Notes: generated by a model from the letters alone, not told the origin. DNA of 64,000 bases from Kocuria tytonis (GCF_003226895.2 NZ_PNJG02000002.1:558001-622000); one strand, 5' to 3'. Positions 9,516 through 17,859 are shown, counted from the stretch's first letter. Numbers and translations are program-made.

Positions 9516-10460
9516 ATGAACGTCCTCGTAGACCTCGGCCAGACCGGCCGGCTCCGCTCCCCGGACCGCGAGGTCCTCACGCTTGCGCGCACTCTCGCCG
9601 CGGGTGGCGCGGTCACCGCCCTCACGCACGCGCCCCGCGCGGAGGACGTCGCCGCGGAGCTCGGCGGCTACGGCGTGAGCATCCTGTACGCCCCGGAGGG
9701 CGAGGCGACCGACCTGTCCCTCACGGACACCGCCCTGCTCGACGCCGCGCTGGGGGAGTCCGGCGCCACGCTGGTGCTCGGTCCCAACGACGCCGAGACC
9801 ACCGACGCGTTCGCGCGGCTGGCCGTGCGCCACTCGGCGGCCGTCATCACGGACGCCGTGGGCATGGCCGCCGACCGCACCGTGACCAAGTCCGTGCTCG
9901 CGGGCGGGTACACCACCACCGCAGCGCCCACCACGGACCTGGCGTTCGTCACGCTCGCCCCCAACTCGGTGCAGGCGGAGGAGCCGGAGGAGGGCCCGGC
10001 GCCCGAGGTGAAGCCGCTGTCGGTCTCCGTCTCCGGCGCGGCGGCCACGGTGACGGGCACGCGGGAGGCGCCGGCGTCGTCGCGCCCGAAGCTCACGGAG
10101 GCCCGGGTGGTCGTGGTGGGCGGACGCGGCGTTGGCGAGAACTTCTCCCTGGTGGAGGAGCTGGCGGACGAGCTGGGTGCCGCGGTGGGTGCGTCGCGCG
10201 CGGTCGTGGACGCCGGCTGGGCGGAGCACTCCGCGCAGGTGGGGCAGACGGGCGTGACCGTGTCCCCGCAGCTGTACCTGTGCGCGGGTGTCTCCGGCGC
10301 CATCCAGCACCGGGCGGGCATGCAGACCTCGCAGACCATCGTGGCGATCAACAAGGACGAGAACGCCCAGATCTTCGACATCGCCGACTACGGCGTGGTG
10401 GGGGACCTCAACAAGGTGATCCCGCAGCTGATCGAGGCGTTGCGGGAACGCAGGGGATAG
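9516..10460 (+). CDS. etfA: Electron transfer flavoprotein alpha subunit
   Basis: 314 residues. The N-terminal half is the ETF alpha/beta fold. The C-terminal FAD domain is complete: [46 protein letters not shown] and the closing [21 protein letters not shown]. It begins at the ATG at 9516 with GAGAGG upstream. It pairs with EtfB to bind FAD and AMP and serves the two acyl-CoA dehydrogenases nearby. It is the last intact gene before a decayed accessory stretch begins. Confidence 0.94.
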   Translation: MNVLVDLGQTGRLRSPDREVLTLARTLAAGGAVTALTHAPRAEDVAAELGGYGVSILYAPEGEATDLSLTDTALLDAALGESGATLVLGPNDAETTDAFARLAVRHSAAVITDAVGMAADRTVTKSVLAGGYTTTAAPTTDLAFVTLAPNSVQAEEPEEGPAPEVKPLSVSVSGAAATVTGTREAPASSRPKLTEARVVVVGGRGVGENFSLVEELADELGAAVGASRAVVDAGWAEHSAQVGQTGVTVSPQLYLCAGVSGAIQHRAGMQTSQTIVAINKDENAQIFDIADYGVVGDLNKVIPQLIEALRERRG

Positions 10461-10557
10461 ATGGGCGAGCGCGTGGCCCAGTCGTCCTGGCCACTGGTGA
10501 AGGAGGTCGGCATGGAGGCCGTTGCAACGGTCTGGCCGATCAGATGGGTGGCATGCG

Positions 10558-11179
10558 ATGGCGCGCGGTAACCCGGTCGCAGCGGACCTGGTGCCTCCAG
10601 CCCTGGCCGGGGTGGACCTGGCGCACTACAGGTTGCTGCTGCCGCTGCGCCACGAGGAGCGCGGCGTCTACAGGCCGTGGTCTGCCTTCTTTCCCGGCGG
10701 GATGGATGCACGCGATCAGCTGCGGAGCAGTGACCTGGAGGACCTCCGGCACCGCGCACTGGAGGCAGGGCAGGACATGACCGGCTGGGACACCTGCCGA
10801 GGTGCTGTGTCCGGAGACTTCGTGCACACCCTCCGAGAGGCCCTGGGGGGTTGTGCCCCCTCAGGCCACGTGGACACTGGCCCGTTGGCGGGGCTATCGG
10901 CACGACCAGGCGGATGCGACACGAGTGACCCTGAGGGGCCTGGAGTGCGCTCAGCAGGTCCTGGACCTTGACGGCGCGATGACCAGCATTGCTGAGCTGG
11001 GAATGCCGGATTTCATGTGGTCCACCACCCGGCAGTTCGGCTGGGGCGCGCCGCTGTATCCGGATTGGGGCGTTCTCACCGTGGCTGCGGATGAATTTGT
11101 CCGGCACCTAGCCCCCCGGGGCTTCGAGACCTTCTCCGTCCCTCGTGATGCTGTCCTCCCGGACAACCTGGGGGACTAA
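10558..11179 (+). pseudogene. Unrecognised gene broken by a frameshift at a G6 run
   Basis: Two overlapping frames look like one protein. From the ATG at 10558 the first frame reads sensibly (LAGVDLAHYRLLLPL, then YRPWSAFFPGG, then GAVSGDFVHTLREAL). At a run of six G residues (10845-10850) it turns into low-quality sequence. The +1 frame takes over with WTLARWRGYRHDQADATR and ends with YPDWGVLTVAADEFVRHLAPRGF at a TAA ending at 11179. Joined, they give about 206 residues. The family is not recognised. A homopolymer at the break means a sequencing error or genuine decay are both possible; the adjacent broken genes favour decay. Confidence 0.55.
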
Positions 11180-11270
11180 TTGCCGAAGCGTTGCTTGTAG
11201 TCCATAGGAAGTTTGGCAGGGGTGCCCGGACGAGAAAAGTCCTTCCCTGGCCTCTAGCCAGTGCCCCAGG

Positions 11271-11692
11271 ATGGTCTATATGTGTCCTTTGCCCCTAGAA
11301 CGCGCCCCGCAGATCCGTGGCGCCCGTCCCCAGGACGCCGCCGCCCTGGCCACACGCGGTAGCACCCCTCGGACTGCGCACGGGCTGCGCAGCGGTTGCC
11401 GGAGCATGCACCGGCGCTGCTCGTCACCGAAGTCACCTGTTCCGACGCCTCTTGGGTCATGGGATGGACCGGCGTCAGCCGACGCCTGTTGCAGGCGATG
11501 GTCCACGCGGTCGAGATTAGACGACGACGGGCACCTGTACAGCATGGTGAACTCCCGCAATGCGCTGTCGCTCGAGCTGCACCGGCCCTTCGGCTTAGAA
11601 ATTGTCAAATCCAGGCGGTGCTACGCCAGTATCAAGTTCCACGGCGGGACGGGCGTCCTATTCGTACCACCCGGGTATCTCTAAAGGGAGGG
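11271..11692 (+). pseudogene. Remnant of a GNAT acetyltransferase
   Basis: No intact reading frame is present. One frame (from about 11396) carries ALLVTEVTCSDASWVM and GVSRRLLQAMVHAVE. Near 11515 the sense passes to another frame with DDDGHLYSMVNSRNALSLEL, then HRPFGLEIV. The order 'RxLLxAMVxAVE, then VNSRNxxSLxLHRxxGFE' is the acetyl-CoA-binding motif A and motif B of GCN5-related acetyltransferases. At least one frameshift separates the halves and the N-terminus is not recognisable. It is probably a decayed chromosomal gene at the left edge of the R-M island. Confidence 0.5.
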
Positions 11693-11699
11693 GCTTAGT

Positions 11700-12155
11700 G
11701 ATTTGCGGACGGCATTCCCAGTAAAATTCTCGTGCCGCTGAGAGTATGACCGACGTGGAGAGGGTTCGTAGATGCGCGCAGTCGAAAGCTGCATAGTTAG
11801 TCAGAGGCCGTCACTCGCCCATTAGCCCTCCACAGGTCAAGAACCATGTAGCGCAGAATCCTTTGGACCCAACCCTGTGCCCTCGTTGCACGGGTATTCA
11901 AACTGGAACTCGCGCTGCGGGAAGAGCCTGCTCACTGCGCGCAGGTGAACCGCATGGAGATGCGGGCATGGCGAGCCCGCCGAAGGCTTGCCTAACCTGG
12001 ATCACACATGGCCGCACCCGCCGGGGTCGGGACAGCTACACCCCAGGAACGCGCATCGACACCCTGCACACGCTTCACTACAGGCATCGAGGCTCCCGCG
12101 TCGCTTCGGGTCGAAGCACTTCCTCCCAACAGCTACCGGAAACGCTTAAGCCCCA
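11700..12155. other. Gene-free stretch left of the R-M genes
   Basis: About 450 bases with no convincing reading frame on either strand and lower G+C than the flanking chromosome. The only open frame of note (11863-12213, +) has no ribosome-binding site and a composition unlike a protein. No tRNA gene or attachment-site duplication could be seen. It is best read as decayed or imported intergenic DNA. Confidence 0.45.
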
Positions 12156-12195
12156 TTTGGTCCATGACATACAATGTGCTATATTGTATGTCATG
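12156..12195 (+). promoter_or_regulatory. Promoter and perfect inverted-repeat operator of the methyltransferase operon
   Basis: A perfect inverted repeat has 13-base arms: CATGACATACAAT (12163-12175) and ATTGTATGTCATG (12183-12195), separated by seven bases. A -10 TATATT (12180-12185) sits across the centre and right arm. A weak -35 TTGGTC (12157-12162) lies exactly 17 bases upstream, so the left arm fills the promoter spacer. The methyltransferase ATG is at 12206, ten bases past the repeat. Occupation of this site would block RNA polymerase. The N-terminal RelB/DinJ domain of the first gene product is the obvious candidate binder, since that family represses its own promoters at such palindromes. 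Confidence 0.75.
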
Positions 12196-12205
12196 AGGGC
12201 GACAC

Positions 12206-13450
12206 ATGGCTGATAGCGTTACAACCACAATTCGAATTGACACAGAAATCAAGCAGCAGGCGACTGACCTGTTTGATGAGCTTGGGATCACCATGTCCGC
12301 AGCCATCACGAGTTTCTTGAAAGCCGCCATTCGAGAACAAGGGATGCCCTTCGAGTTGAAAATTGCAACAGATAAAACTTCGGGCGATACCGCAAACTCG
12401 GCCCTGAATAGCGCCTTCATCGCCCGCAAAGACGAATTCTACACGGACTATGGAGACATCGAAGCAGAGGTCAGCAACTACCCTGATGCATTCGAGGGCA
12501 AAGTAGTTTTGTGCAACTGTGACGACCCATTCGAGTCTGCGTTCTTTCGATTTTTCGCCCAAAACTTTAATAACCTAGGCCTCGCAAAGCTAATTTCGAC
12601 ATCCTATGCTGAGTCAGCCATGGCCGGTACCGAGTACCCTCTTACGACGCCGCACCGCGCCTACAAAGCAATCGTAACCGCCGTTCCGGAGGAGCCGTTA
12701 TTGTTGCCCGACGGATCGCTTGACGTGGAAAACCTCTTCACCGATAACGGTAACAGTCTAAACCAATTATTGGGTGACGGTGACTTTCGCTCTACTGAAT
12801 GCGTTGAACTGCTCGAGCAAGCCGACATTGTGGTCACTAATCCACCGTTCAGTCTATTTCGAGACTATATGCGATGCCTGGTTGCCAAGAACAAGCAGTT
12901 CCTCGTCCTGGGAAATATGAACGCGGCAACAACCCGCGACATATTCCCGTTGTTCCGTGACGGGAAGGCATGGTACGGACCATCGATCCGTTCTGGTGAC
13001 CGCAAATTTTACGTCCCCGACTCCTATCCCCTTCACGCTGCGGGTTGCGGCGTGGACCAAAACGGCAGAAAATTTATTCGCGTCAAGGGTGTCCGTTGGT
13101 TCACAAACTTAGATCATGAGGCGCTTCACGCAGGCCTGGAACTCACGCACACCTACAGCTCAGAAACAAATCCCGTGTACGACAATTATGACGCTATAGA
13201 AGTTCCCCGAACGAAGCACATTCCGATGGACTACGGTGGAATCATGGGAGTCCCCATCACCTTTCTAGATAGTTACAGCCCTGACCAATTCGACATCCTT
13301 ATGTTGGCTAACGGCAACGCCAGGACCAACACGAGTGAGAGAGTGCTGGGCGAGGCCCGCTACTCACGCCACCCAGATGACCGTGGCGGTGTCGCAATGC
13401 TGAATGGACGGCGCTCCTATGCGCGCATCCTCATTAGGAAGCGAAAGTAA
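12206..13450 (+). CDS. RelB/DinJ ribbon-helix-helix domain fused to an EcoRI-family adenine-N6 DNA methyltransferase
   Basis: 414 residues in two parts. Residues 1-51 are a RelB/DinJ antitoxin-type domain: a TTTIRIDTEIKQQATDLF strand-helix, then a second helix ending MPFEL, as in DinJ. Residues 71-414 match M.EcoRI almost throughout: DEFYTDYGDIE, VVLCNCDDP, NFNNLGLAKLI, GDGDFRS, the catalytic TNPPFSLFRDY (NPPF at 212-215), YDNYDAIEV and GGIMGVPITFL. M.EcoRI itself is about 326 residues and has no such N-terminal domain. It should methylate adenine in host DNA and, by its extra domain, bind its own operator. The second methyltransferase gene follows with no spacing (TAA then ATG). Base composition is well below that of the chromosome. 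Confidence 0.9.
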   Translation: MADSVTTTIRIDTEIKQQATDLFDELGITMSAAITSFLKAAIREQGMPFELKIATDKTSGDTANSALNSAFIARKDEFYTDYGDIEAEVSNYPDAFEGKVVLCNCDDPFESAFFRFFAQNFNNLGLAKLISTSYAESAMAGTEYPLTTPHRAYKAIVTAVPEEPLLLPDGSLDVENLFTDNGNSLNQLLGDGDFRSTECVELLEQADIVVTNPPFSLFRDYMRCLVAKNKQFLVLGNMNAATTRDIFPLFRDGKAWYGPSIRSGDRKFYVPDSYPLHAAGCGVDQNGRKFIRVKGVRWFTNLDHEALHAGLELTHTYSSETNPVYDNYDAIEVPRTKHIPMDYGGIMGVPITFLDSYSPDQFDILMLANGNARTNTSERVLGEARYSRHPDDRGGVAMLNGRRSYARILIRKRK

Positions 13451-14293
13451 ATGAGTGCGAGTAAGCTGCGAGTAGCATGCGCGTATCAGGGTGGAAAGCA
13501 GCGAGTCGCTGAACAGATTGCTCGGTCACTGATCGCGGCAAGCCCAAGCCGGGACGCGACGTTCTACGACCTATGTTGTGGGTCGGGCGCTATCTCCATT
13601 GAGCTAGTCAACCAGGGCGTTAGACCATCACAGATCGTCATGCTGGACCTCAGCCCCTGGGCTGCGTTTTGGCAAGCCATCGGGAACAGCACCTTTAATA
13701 TGGATGTGTTCGTGAGCATACTCGACGCGATTCCCGACGATAAGCGCGCCGTCAAAGCGCACATGGCGCGCATTGCTGCCGAACCAGTTGGCCAATATGA
13801 AGCGGAAACCTACCCGGTGCTCCAATCATGCTCTTTCGGCGGGAAGCAAATTTGGCAGCACAACGGGATGTGGGAGAACGCGTTCTTTCGAGACTACTGG
13901 GTTCCCACCGCCACTAGCGTGCGCCGCAGTCCCGCTAACCCAATGCAGCCTTCCGTACAAGAACTCCGCAGGCGCATTGAAGCCCTGGCCTCCGGGATGC
14001 AAGGACTCACTTGTTTGCGGGCCGACATTGTTACGGTTCTTCAAATCGCGATTCCGAAGAACGCGGTGATCTATATCGATCCGCCTTATGCTCAGACAAC
14101 AGGGTACGGCTACACATTCGAGGTCAAATCTGTCATTGAAGGAATTCGCGCGCGAAATTCGGTCCCGATCTTTGTGTCTGAGGGCCGCAAACTCGGTGAA
14201 AATGCGCGTCTACTAACCTTCGGTGGGGCAAAAGGCGGAATTAGCGGCGCGAAGACGGGCAAACATGAGGAGTGGCTAAATTATTTCCCTTGA
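13451..14293 (+). CDS. D12-class adenine-N6 DNA methyltransferase
   Basis: 280 residues. Class alpha (D12/Dam-like) order is visible: YQGGKQRVAEQI (GGK at 14-16) near the N-terminus, then the cofactor motif FYDLCCGSGAISIEL (40-52), a target-recognition region, and the catalytic DPPY (210-213) in VIYIDPPYAQTTGYGY. It transfers methyl from S-adenosylmethionine to adenine. The ATG directly abuts the stop of the EcoRI-like methyltransferase, so the two are co-translated. Two adenine methyltransferases with one nuclease suggest an asymmetric recognition site needing one enzyme per strand. Its last 18 bases overlap the 3' end of the convergent nuclease gene. Confidence 0.9.
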   Translation: MSASKLRVACAYQGGKQRVAEQIARSLIAASPSRDATFYDLCCGSGAISIELVNQGVRPSQIVMLDLSPWAAFWQAIGNSTFNMDVFVSILDAIPDDKRAVKAHMARIAAEPVGQYEAETYPVLQSCSFGGKQIWQHNGMWENAFFRDYWVPTATSVRRSPANPMQPSVQELRRRIEALASGMQGLTCLRADIVTVLQIAIPKNAVIYIDPPYAQTTGYGYTFEVKSVIEGIRARNSVPIFVSEGRKLGENARLLTFGGAKGGISGAKTGKHEEWLNYFP

Positions 14294-15589
14294 GTTTTCC
14301 CCGCCCGCCGCTCGAGATTCTGGGGTCCAGATCACACCAACCGGCTTCGGGGGACGCAGCTGTCCAGTGTCAGCGTTTTTGCCATTCCACCCCAGCAGGT
14401 GCGATCGGTGTTGAATATTTAGCAATTCATGTGCAGGGTAAACGTCAATCTGGTAGTAGTGACTGTCCAATTTTGTAAATGCCATAATCTTCTCCTTCAA
14501 GCCACCATTGTTCTTAATGGCTTCCGTCAATTTACTCCCAGTTTCATCTTTGCCGTTCAGCTGTAGCCGCCACGAACCGTTTGGGCGCTTACCCTTGTTG
14601 GTGGCGTCTGGGAAAACAATGTTGCTCCCGTAGTAGTCCACTCCCTCATAATTAAGAATGGGATGTCGTACGAGGGACCTGGCAGATGGGTCCACCCCGA
14701 AGTACTCTACGAAGCCGATCATGTAGCCTTTCGACGTGCCTTCAAACGGTGTCCCCGATGCATCCATATTATTTTCCAGACGGCACTTCATGGATAGATC
14801 CACCTGGTTTCCCGATCCGCTCGTGATTGACCGCAGATAAATCCAAAAGACCGAGCCAATCGGAACACCAGCCTCAACATCTTCCTCTGTGCGCACGTCC
14901 ACACATTGATCGCCAGATTCTTTCTGAATTTTCAGAGGTTTTTCGTAAGGTGAGGCAAGGGTTGGAATGCCCTTGCCGAATAGTGGTGCTCCTCGTTTTC
15001 GAGCGCCCGAACCTCTGTGGTGAGATTTCTGCTCCTCCCGAAGCGCCGTTTCGCTTTTAATGTACCCAGCCACCAAGAGCTCTTGTATGTCCTCTTCGCT
15101 TTCGAGGGCGCGGTACGAATCGTCCGCAGACCGAAGAGACGCTACGTACGAGTCGATATCCAGAGATATTGGCGCGGGCTCCTCCGAGCTGTGGGTAACA
15201 ATAAGTGAGCTTTCTATGTTTGTCCAAAGACCGCCAGCGGTCAGGTTACTTGACCCCACGATTAGACTTGTGTCGCGCTGGCCGAGGAAACAATACATTT
15301 TTGGGTGAAATGTTTGATTACCCTCTGCATGAAAAACACTGAGTGAATCGCACTGCCGATATAGCTCTTTCAGGCCCTCATAAGAGGTCCCATCCAAGTC
15401 AATTCCACAGGTCACTTCGACTTGACCACCTCTAGCGCGGAAACTGTCGAGATAGGGCGCAAGGCGCTTAATCCCTGCCTCGCGAGCGAATGCCACCACA
15501 AATTTTGCTCTGTCGAAACGCTGGGAGTTTAGGAACGAAATGACCCGCTCCCCAACATGTCCGCTAATTGGCTGATGAATAAGTTCCAT
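14276..15589 (-). CDS. Phospholipase-D-family restriction endonuclease (NgoFVII/BfiI-like)
   Basis: 437 residues. The N-terminal half is a PLD nuclease domain with one HKD-type motif: His95 and Lys97 in FHPKMYCFL, followed by VGSSNLTAGG (GSSN 112-115). Such enzymes form one active site per dimer and cut without metal. A basic linker (about 185-205) leads to a C-terminal domain of about 220 residues, which in the NgoFVII/BfiI group is a B3-like DNA-recognition module; here that is inferred from length and position. The ATG at 15589 has AAGGTGG five bases upstream and is preferred to the GTG nine bases earlier. It is convergent with the two methyltransferases, overlapping by 18 bases. Confidence 0.82.
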   Translation of the reverse strand: MELIHQPISGHVGERVISFLNSQRFDRAKFVVAFAREAGIKRLAPYLDSFRARGGQVEVTCGIDLDGTSYEGLKELYRQCDSLSVFHAEGNQTFHPKMYCFLGQRDTSLIVGSSNLTAGGLWTNIESSLIVTHSSEEPAPISLDIDSYVASLRSADDSYRALESEEDIQELLVAGYIKSETALREEQKSHHRGSGARKRGAPLFGKGIPTLASPYEKPLKIQKESGDQCVDVRTEEDVEAGVPIGSVFWIYLRSITSGSGNQVDLSMKCRLENNMDASGTPFEGTSKGYMIGFVEYFGVDPSARSLVRHPILNYEGVDYYGSNIVFPDATNKGKRPNGSWRLQLNGKDETGSKLTEAIKNNGGLKEKIMAFTKLDSHYYQIDVYPAHELLNIQHRSHLLGWNGKNADTGQLRPPKPVGVIWTPESRAAGGENSREII

Positions 15590-15612
15590 GAACACCACCT
15601 TATGCGCAAAGG

Positions 15613-15629
15613 GCAGGCAATATACCTGC
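15613..15629 (-). promoter_or_regulatory. Putative promoter/operator of the restriction endonuclease gene
   Basis: On the minus strand a TATATT -10 hexamer (15624..15619) lies about 30 bases before the nuclease ATG. It is embedded in an inverted repeat, GCAGG-N7-CCTGC (15613-15629). No good -35 is seen. Like the methyltransferase promoter, the -10 falls in the spacer of a repeat, but the arm sequences differ, so shared regulation is uncertain. Confidence 0.4.
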
Positions 15630-15722
15630 TATTTACTCCAGAATTGGAAGCGTCGAACGTGTCGTACGGTCTTCACCACCTGACAAGCCTACTCAGCAAC
15701 CCACCCGACGATCAGTAGTCTA

Positions 15723-16653
15723 GGGCGTGTCTGGCGAAATTTGGTCGCGGGGCCTGAAGCGGTCAGGGCGTGTCACGATTTTAGGCGCTATTGCCTGATC
15801 AGCGGTCGCTGATCGAGGAGTTGCTGCCCCGCCCGACAGGCAACCCGCGCCGTGAGTTCTCCGAGGCGTGCAGGATGGCCGGAGGCATTATGTGCCAATA
15901 CCGCATGGGCATTGCCTAGCGCGACCTACCCAAGGTGTACGGGCTGCGGCCGATGGTTTGGACCTGTGATCGGCGCCCCGCCGTTGACTGCATCTGGGAC
16001 CGCATTCACACCGAGCTGACTGCGGCTGACGTGGCCGGGTTGATCGACTGGTCGCTGCCGGGGGGCGCCAATTTGTACGCGCGTCAGCACGCGACGAACA
16101 CCAGGCGTCTCGAAGGCGGCTGGAGCGAATTCTAAGAATTCTTGCATCGAGCCTTCCGAGCGTGCTGTTGCTCGCTCATGTGGCGGGTTGTCGTCGAAGA
16201 CCCATCAGCTTGTCGAGACTTACGGAAGATCGCTTGTCACTTTGCTGACGCCCGGGCAGGCAGGCGATTCGCCGATGTTGATCCCATAGAGGAACGGATT
16301 ACGGGTGTCCCGGCCCACTGGCCGCTCGCGCGCGTCCGGATGCCAGCAGGAGCGAAAGAGCCTACCCATCAAAAGCGATCCACGCGCACCTACGATCATG
16401 TGAAGTTGGGTCCGTTATCGCCGAACCCGACAACCAGAAATACCACCGCCGCCATTGCGGCTCACCCGTTGGCCGCCCGGTGAACGTTGACACCAATGAC
16501 TGTAAGTGCCGCAACGTCATCGAGCGCAGCTACTGCCGCCTCAAGCGACGGCGCGCCATCGCATCCCGCTATGACAAGCATGCCCTGACCTGCGGCGCCG
16601 CCGTGGCCCCGCACTCCGCTATCACCTGAGCCAAGGCTTTGTCGGACATGCCC
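15723..16653 (+). mobile_element. IS5-family (IS427-like) insertion sequence remnant
   Basis: 931 bases bounded by imperfect inverted repeats. The left end begins GGGCGTGTCTGGCGAAA and the right end, read inward, GGGCATGTCCGACAAAG (13 of 17 match). TA flanks both ends (15721-15722 and 16654-16655), the duplication expected of this group. Inside, broken pieces of an IS5 transposase occur in order: EELLPRP, GIMCQYRMGIA then a stop, RDLPKVYGL, ARQHATNTR, LTPGQAGDSPMLIP, and a C-terminal IERSYCRLKRRRAIASRYDKHAL. Stops and frameshifts make it inactive. It sits between the R-M locus and the permease gene and may mark the right boundary of the island. Confidence 0.82.
15790..16632 (+). pseudogene. 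Inactivated IS5-family transposase
   Basis: Transposase coding matter inside the IS remnant. It can be followed through several frames: an N-terminal DDE-family helical region up to an in-frame TAG after YRMGIA, a continuing IWDRIHTELTAADVAGLIDW stretch to GGWSEF and a TAA near 16135, then a shifted middle portion and a C-terminal ending HSAIT and TGA. The catalytic DDE residues cannot all be placed because of the breaks. No functional product is expected. Confidence 0.7.
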
Positions 16654-16704
16654 TAGCCGCACAGCGGTTCAGCGGGCTGTCCCAGCACAAGGCCGACGCC
16701 GCCC

Positions 16705-17619
16705 TCACACCTTTTCCGGCACCCGCACCTCCGTGCGCGCGGGTGCCGTGCGGCGGTCCGCGATCTCCCGGCGGATCACCCACACCAGCGCGCCGGCCCA
16801 CAGAACGGCGAGAGCCGCGAGGAGCAGGATGGGAGCGGCGTCGGGAAGAGCGGAGCGGACGGCGTCGACGTTCAGCAGCGTGCGCGCATTGGTGATGATG
16901 ATGAGCCCGCCGGCGCCGATCGCCAGGATGCGCGGGGCGAGCAGGCGCACGAGCCACGCGGCGAGCGGTGCGGCCGCGACGCCGCCGATGAGCAGGGCGA
17001 CCACCATCCCGTAGTTGATGTTCTGGCTGCCGAGCGCCAGCAGGAATCCCGCGGAAGCACCCAGGCTCACTACGAACTCGGACGTGTCGATCGAACCGAT
17101 GACCTTGCGGGGCGCGATTCTGCCGGACGCCAGCAGCGTGGGCGTGCCCACGGGCCCCCAGCCACCGCCTCCGATCGCGTCCATGAACCCGGCCACCGCG
17201 GCCAAGGGCACCAGGAACCCGGCGGGCACCCGGCCGCGGAATGAGGGGCGCCGCCCGCCGATGCTCAAAAACCGCCACACCACGTAGCACCCGAGCAGCA
17301 GGAGGATGGTGGACATGGCGGGCGCGGCGGCGTCGCCGGAGACGGTGAGCAGGTTGGCACCGAAGAACGCCGCGATCCCGCCGGGCACGGCCATGAAGCC
17401 GACCACGCGCCAGTCGATGTTGCCGAAACGCCAGTGCGAGAACCCGGACGCGAGCGTGGTGCCCACCTCCGCGAGGTGCACGGTCGCGGACACGGACGCC
17501 GGTGTCAGCCCGGCGGCCAGCAGCAGGGTGGAGGAGGTCACGCCGTAGGCCATGCCCAGCGAGCCGTCCACGAGCTGCGCTCCGAAGCCCACGAGGGCCA
17601 GCACGATGAGTGTGCGCAC
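16705..17619 (-). CDS. TauE/SafE-family (sulfite exporter-type) membrane permease
   Basis: 304 residues with about eight hydrophobic segments. The two family repeats are visible: GFGAQLVDGSLGMAYGVTSS near the N-terminus and AGFMDAIGGGGWGPVGTPTLL in the middle. The family moves small anions such as sulfite, sulfonates or organic acids across the cytoplasmic membrane. The start is a GTG at 17619 preceded by GGGAGAG; a longer frame starting at 17691 reads through promoter-like sequence. The gene ends about 50 bases from the IS remnant and appears intact. The substrate cannot be told from sequence. Confidence 0.85.
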   Translation of the reverse strand: MRTLIVLALVGFGAQLVDGSLGMAYGVTSSTLLLAAGLTPASVSATVHLAEVGTTLASGFSHWRFGNIDWRVVGFMAVPGGIAAFFGANLLTVSGDAAAPAMSTILLLLGCYVVWRFLSIGGRRPSFRGRVPAGFLVPLAAVAGFMDAIGGGGWGPVGTPTLLASGRIAPRKVIGSIDTSEFVVSLGASAGFLLALGSQNINYGMVVALLIGGVAAAPLAAWLVRLLAPRILAIGAGGLIIITNARTLLNVDAVRSALPDAAPILLLAALAVLWAGALVWVIRREIADRRTAPARTEVRVPEKV

Positions 17620-17729
17620 GATGTCTCTCCCGGGTGGCTGGACGGTGTAACCGGTGAATCGCCCCAGCGTAGGGACGGGGAACGAGCGCACCCAAGGAAT
17701 GTGTCGCCGTGCGTCCTCCCATGTCGGCG

Positions 17730-17749
17730 CGTGTCACGTGCTTGACACG
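17730..17749. promoter_or_regulatory. Inverted repeat between divergent genes
   Basis: CGTGTCA-N6-TGACACG with perfect 7-base arms contains a consensus -35 TTGACA. It lies between the TauE-type permease (start 17619, minus) and the small acidic protein (start 17860, plus). No matching -10 at proper spacing was found, so the transcribed direction is uncertain. It is a plausible operator for one or both genes. Confidence 0.4.
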
Positions 17750-17859
17750 AACCCCCGGGATGTGGCCGGTGTCACCCCTTGTCAGCCGGCAGCACACTGA
17801 CGAAAATGGGGCGTGTCGGTGACTCCACCGATCAAGCAGTCCACAGAGAGGGCAGGACC

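Noticed and set aside
11180-12205. tRNA gene or attachment site at the left edge of the island
   Set aside because: No cloverleaf arms, TTCGA-type loop or matching direct repeat at the right edge could be found by eye.
11863-12213. Plus-strand frame of 116 residues before the methyltransferase
   Set aside because: No ribosome-binding site, protein-unlike composition, and it covers the methyltransferase promoter.
12206-12360. A RelB/DinJ antitoxin as part of a toxin-antitoxin system
   Set aside because: The domain runs in frame into the methyltransferase and no RelE/YafQ-type toxin gene lies on either side, so a separate toxin-antitoxin pair is not supported.
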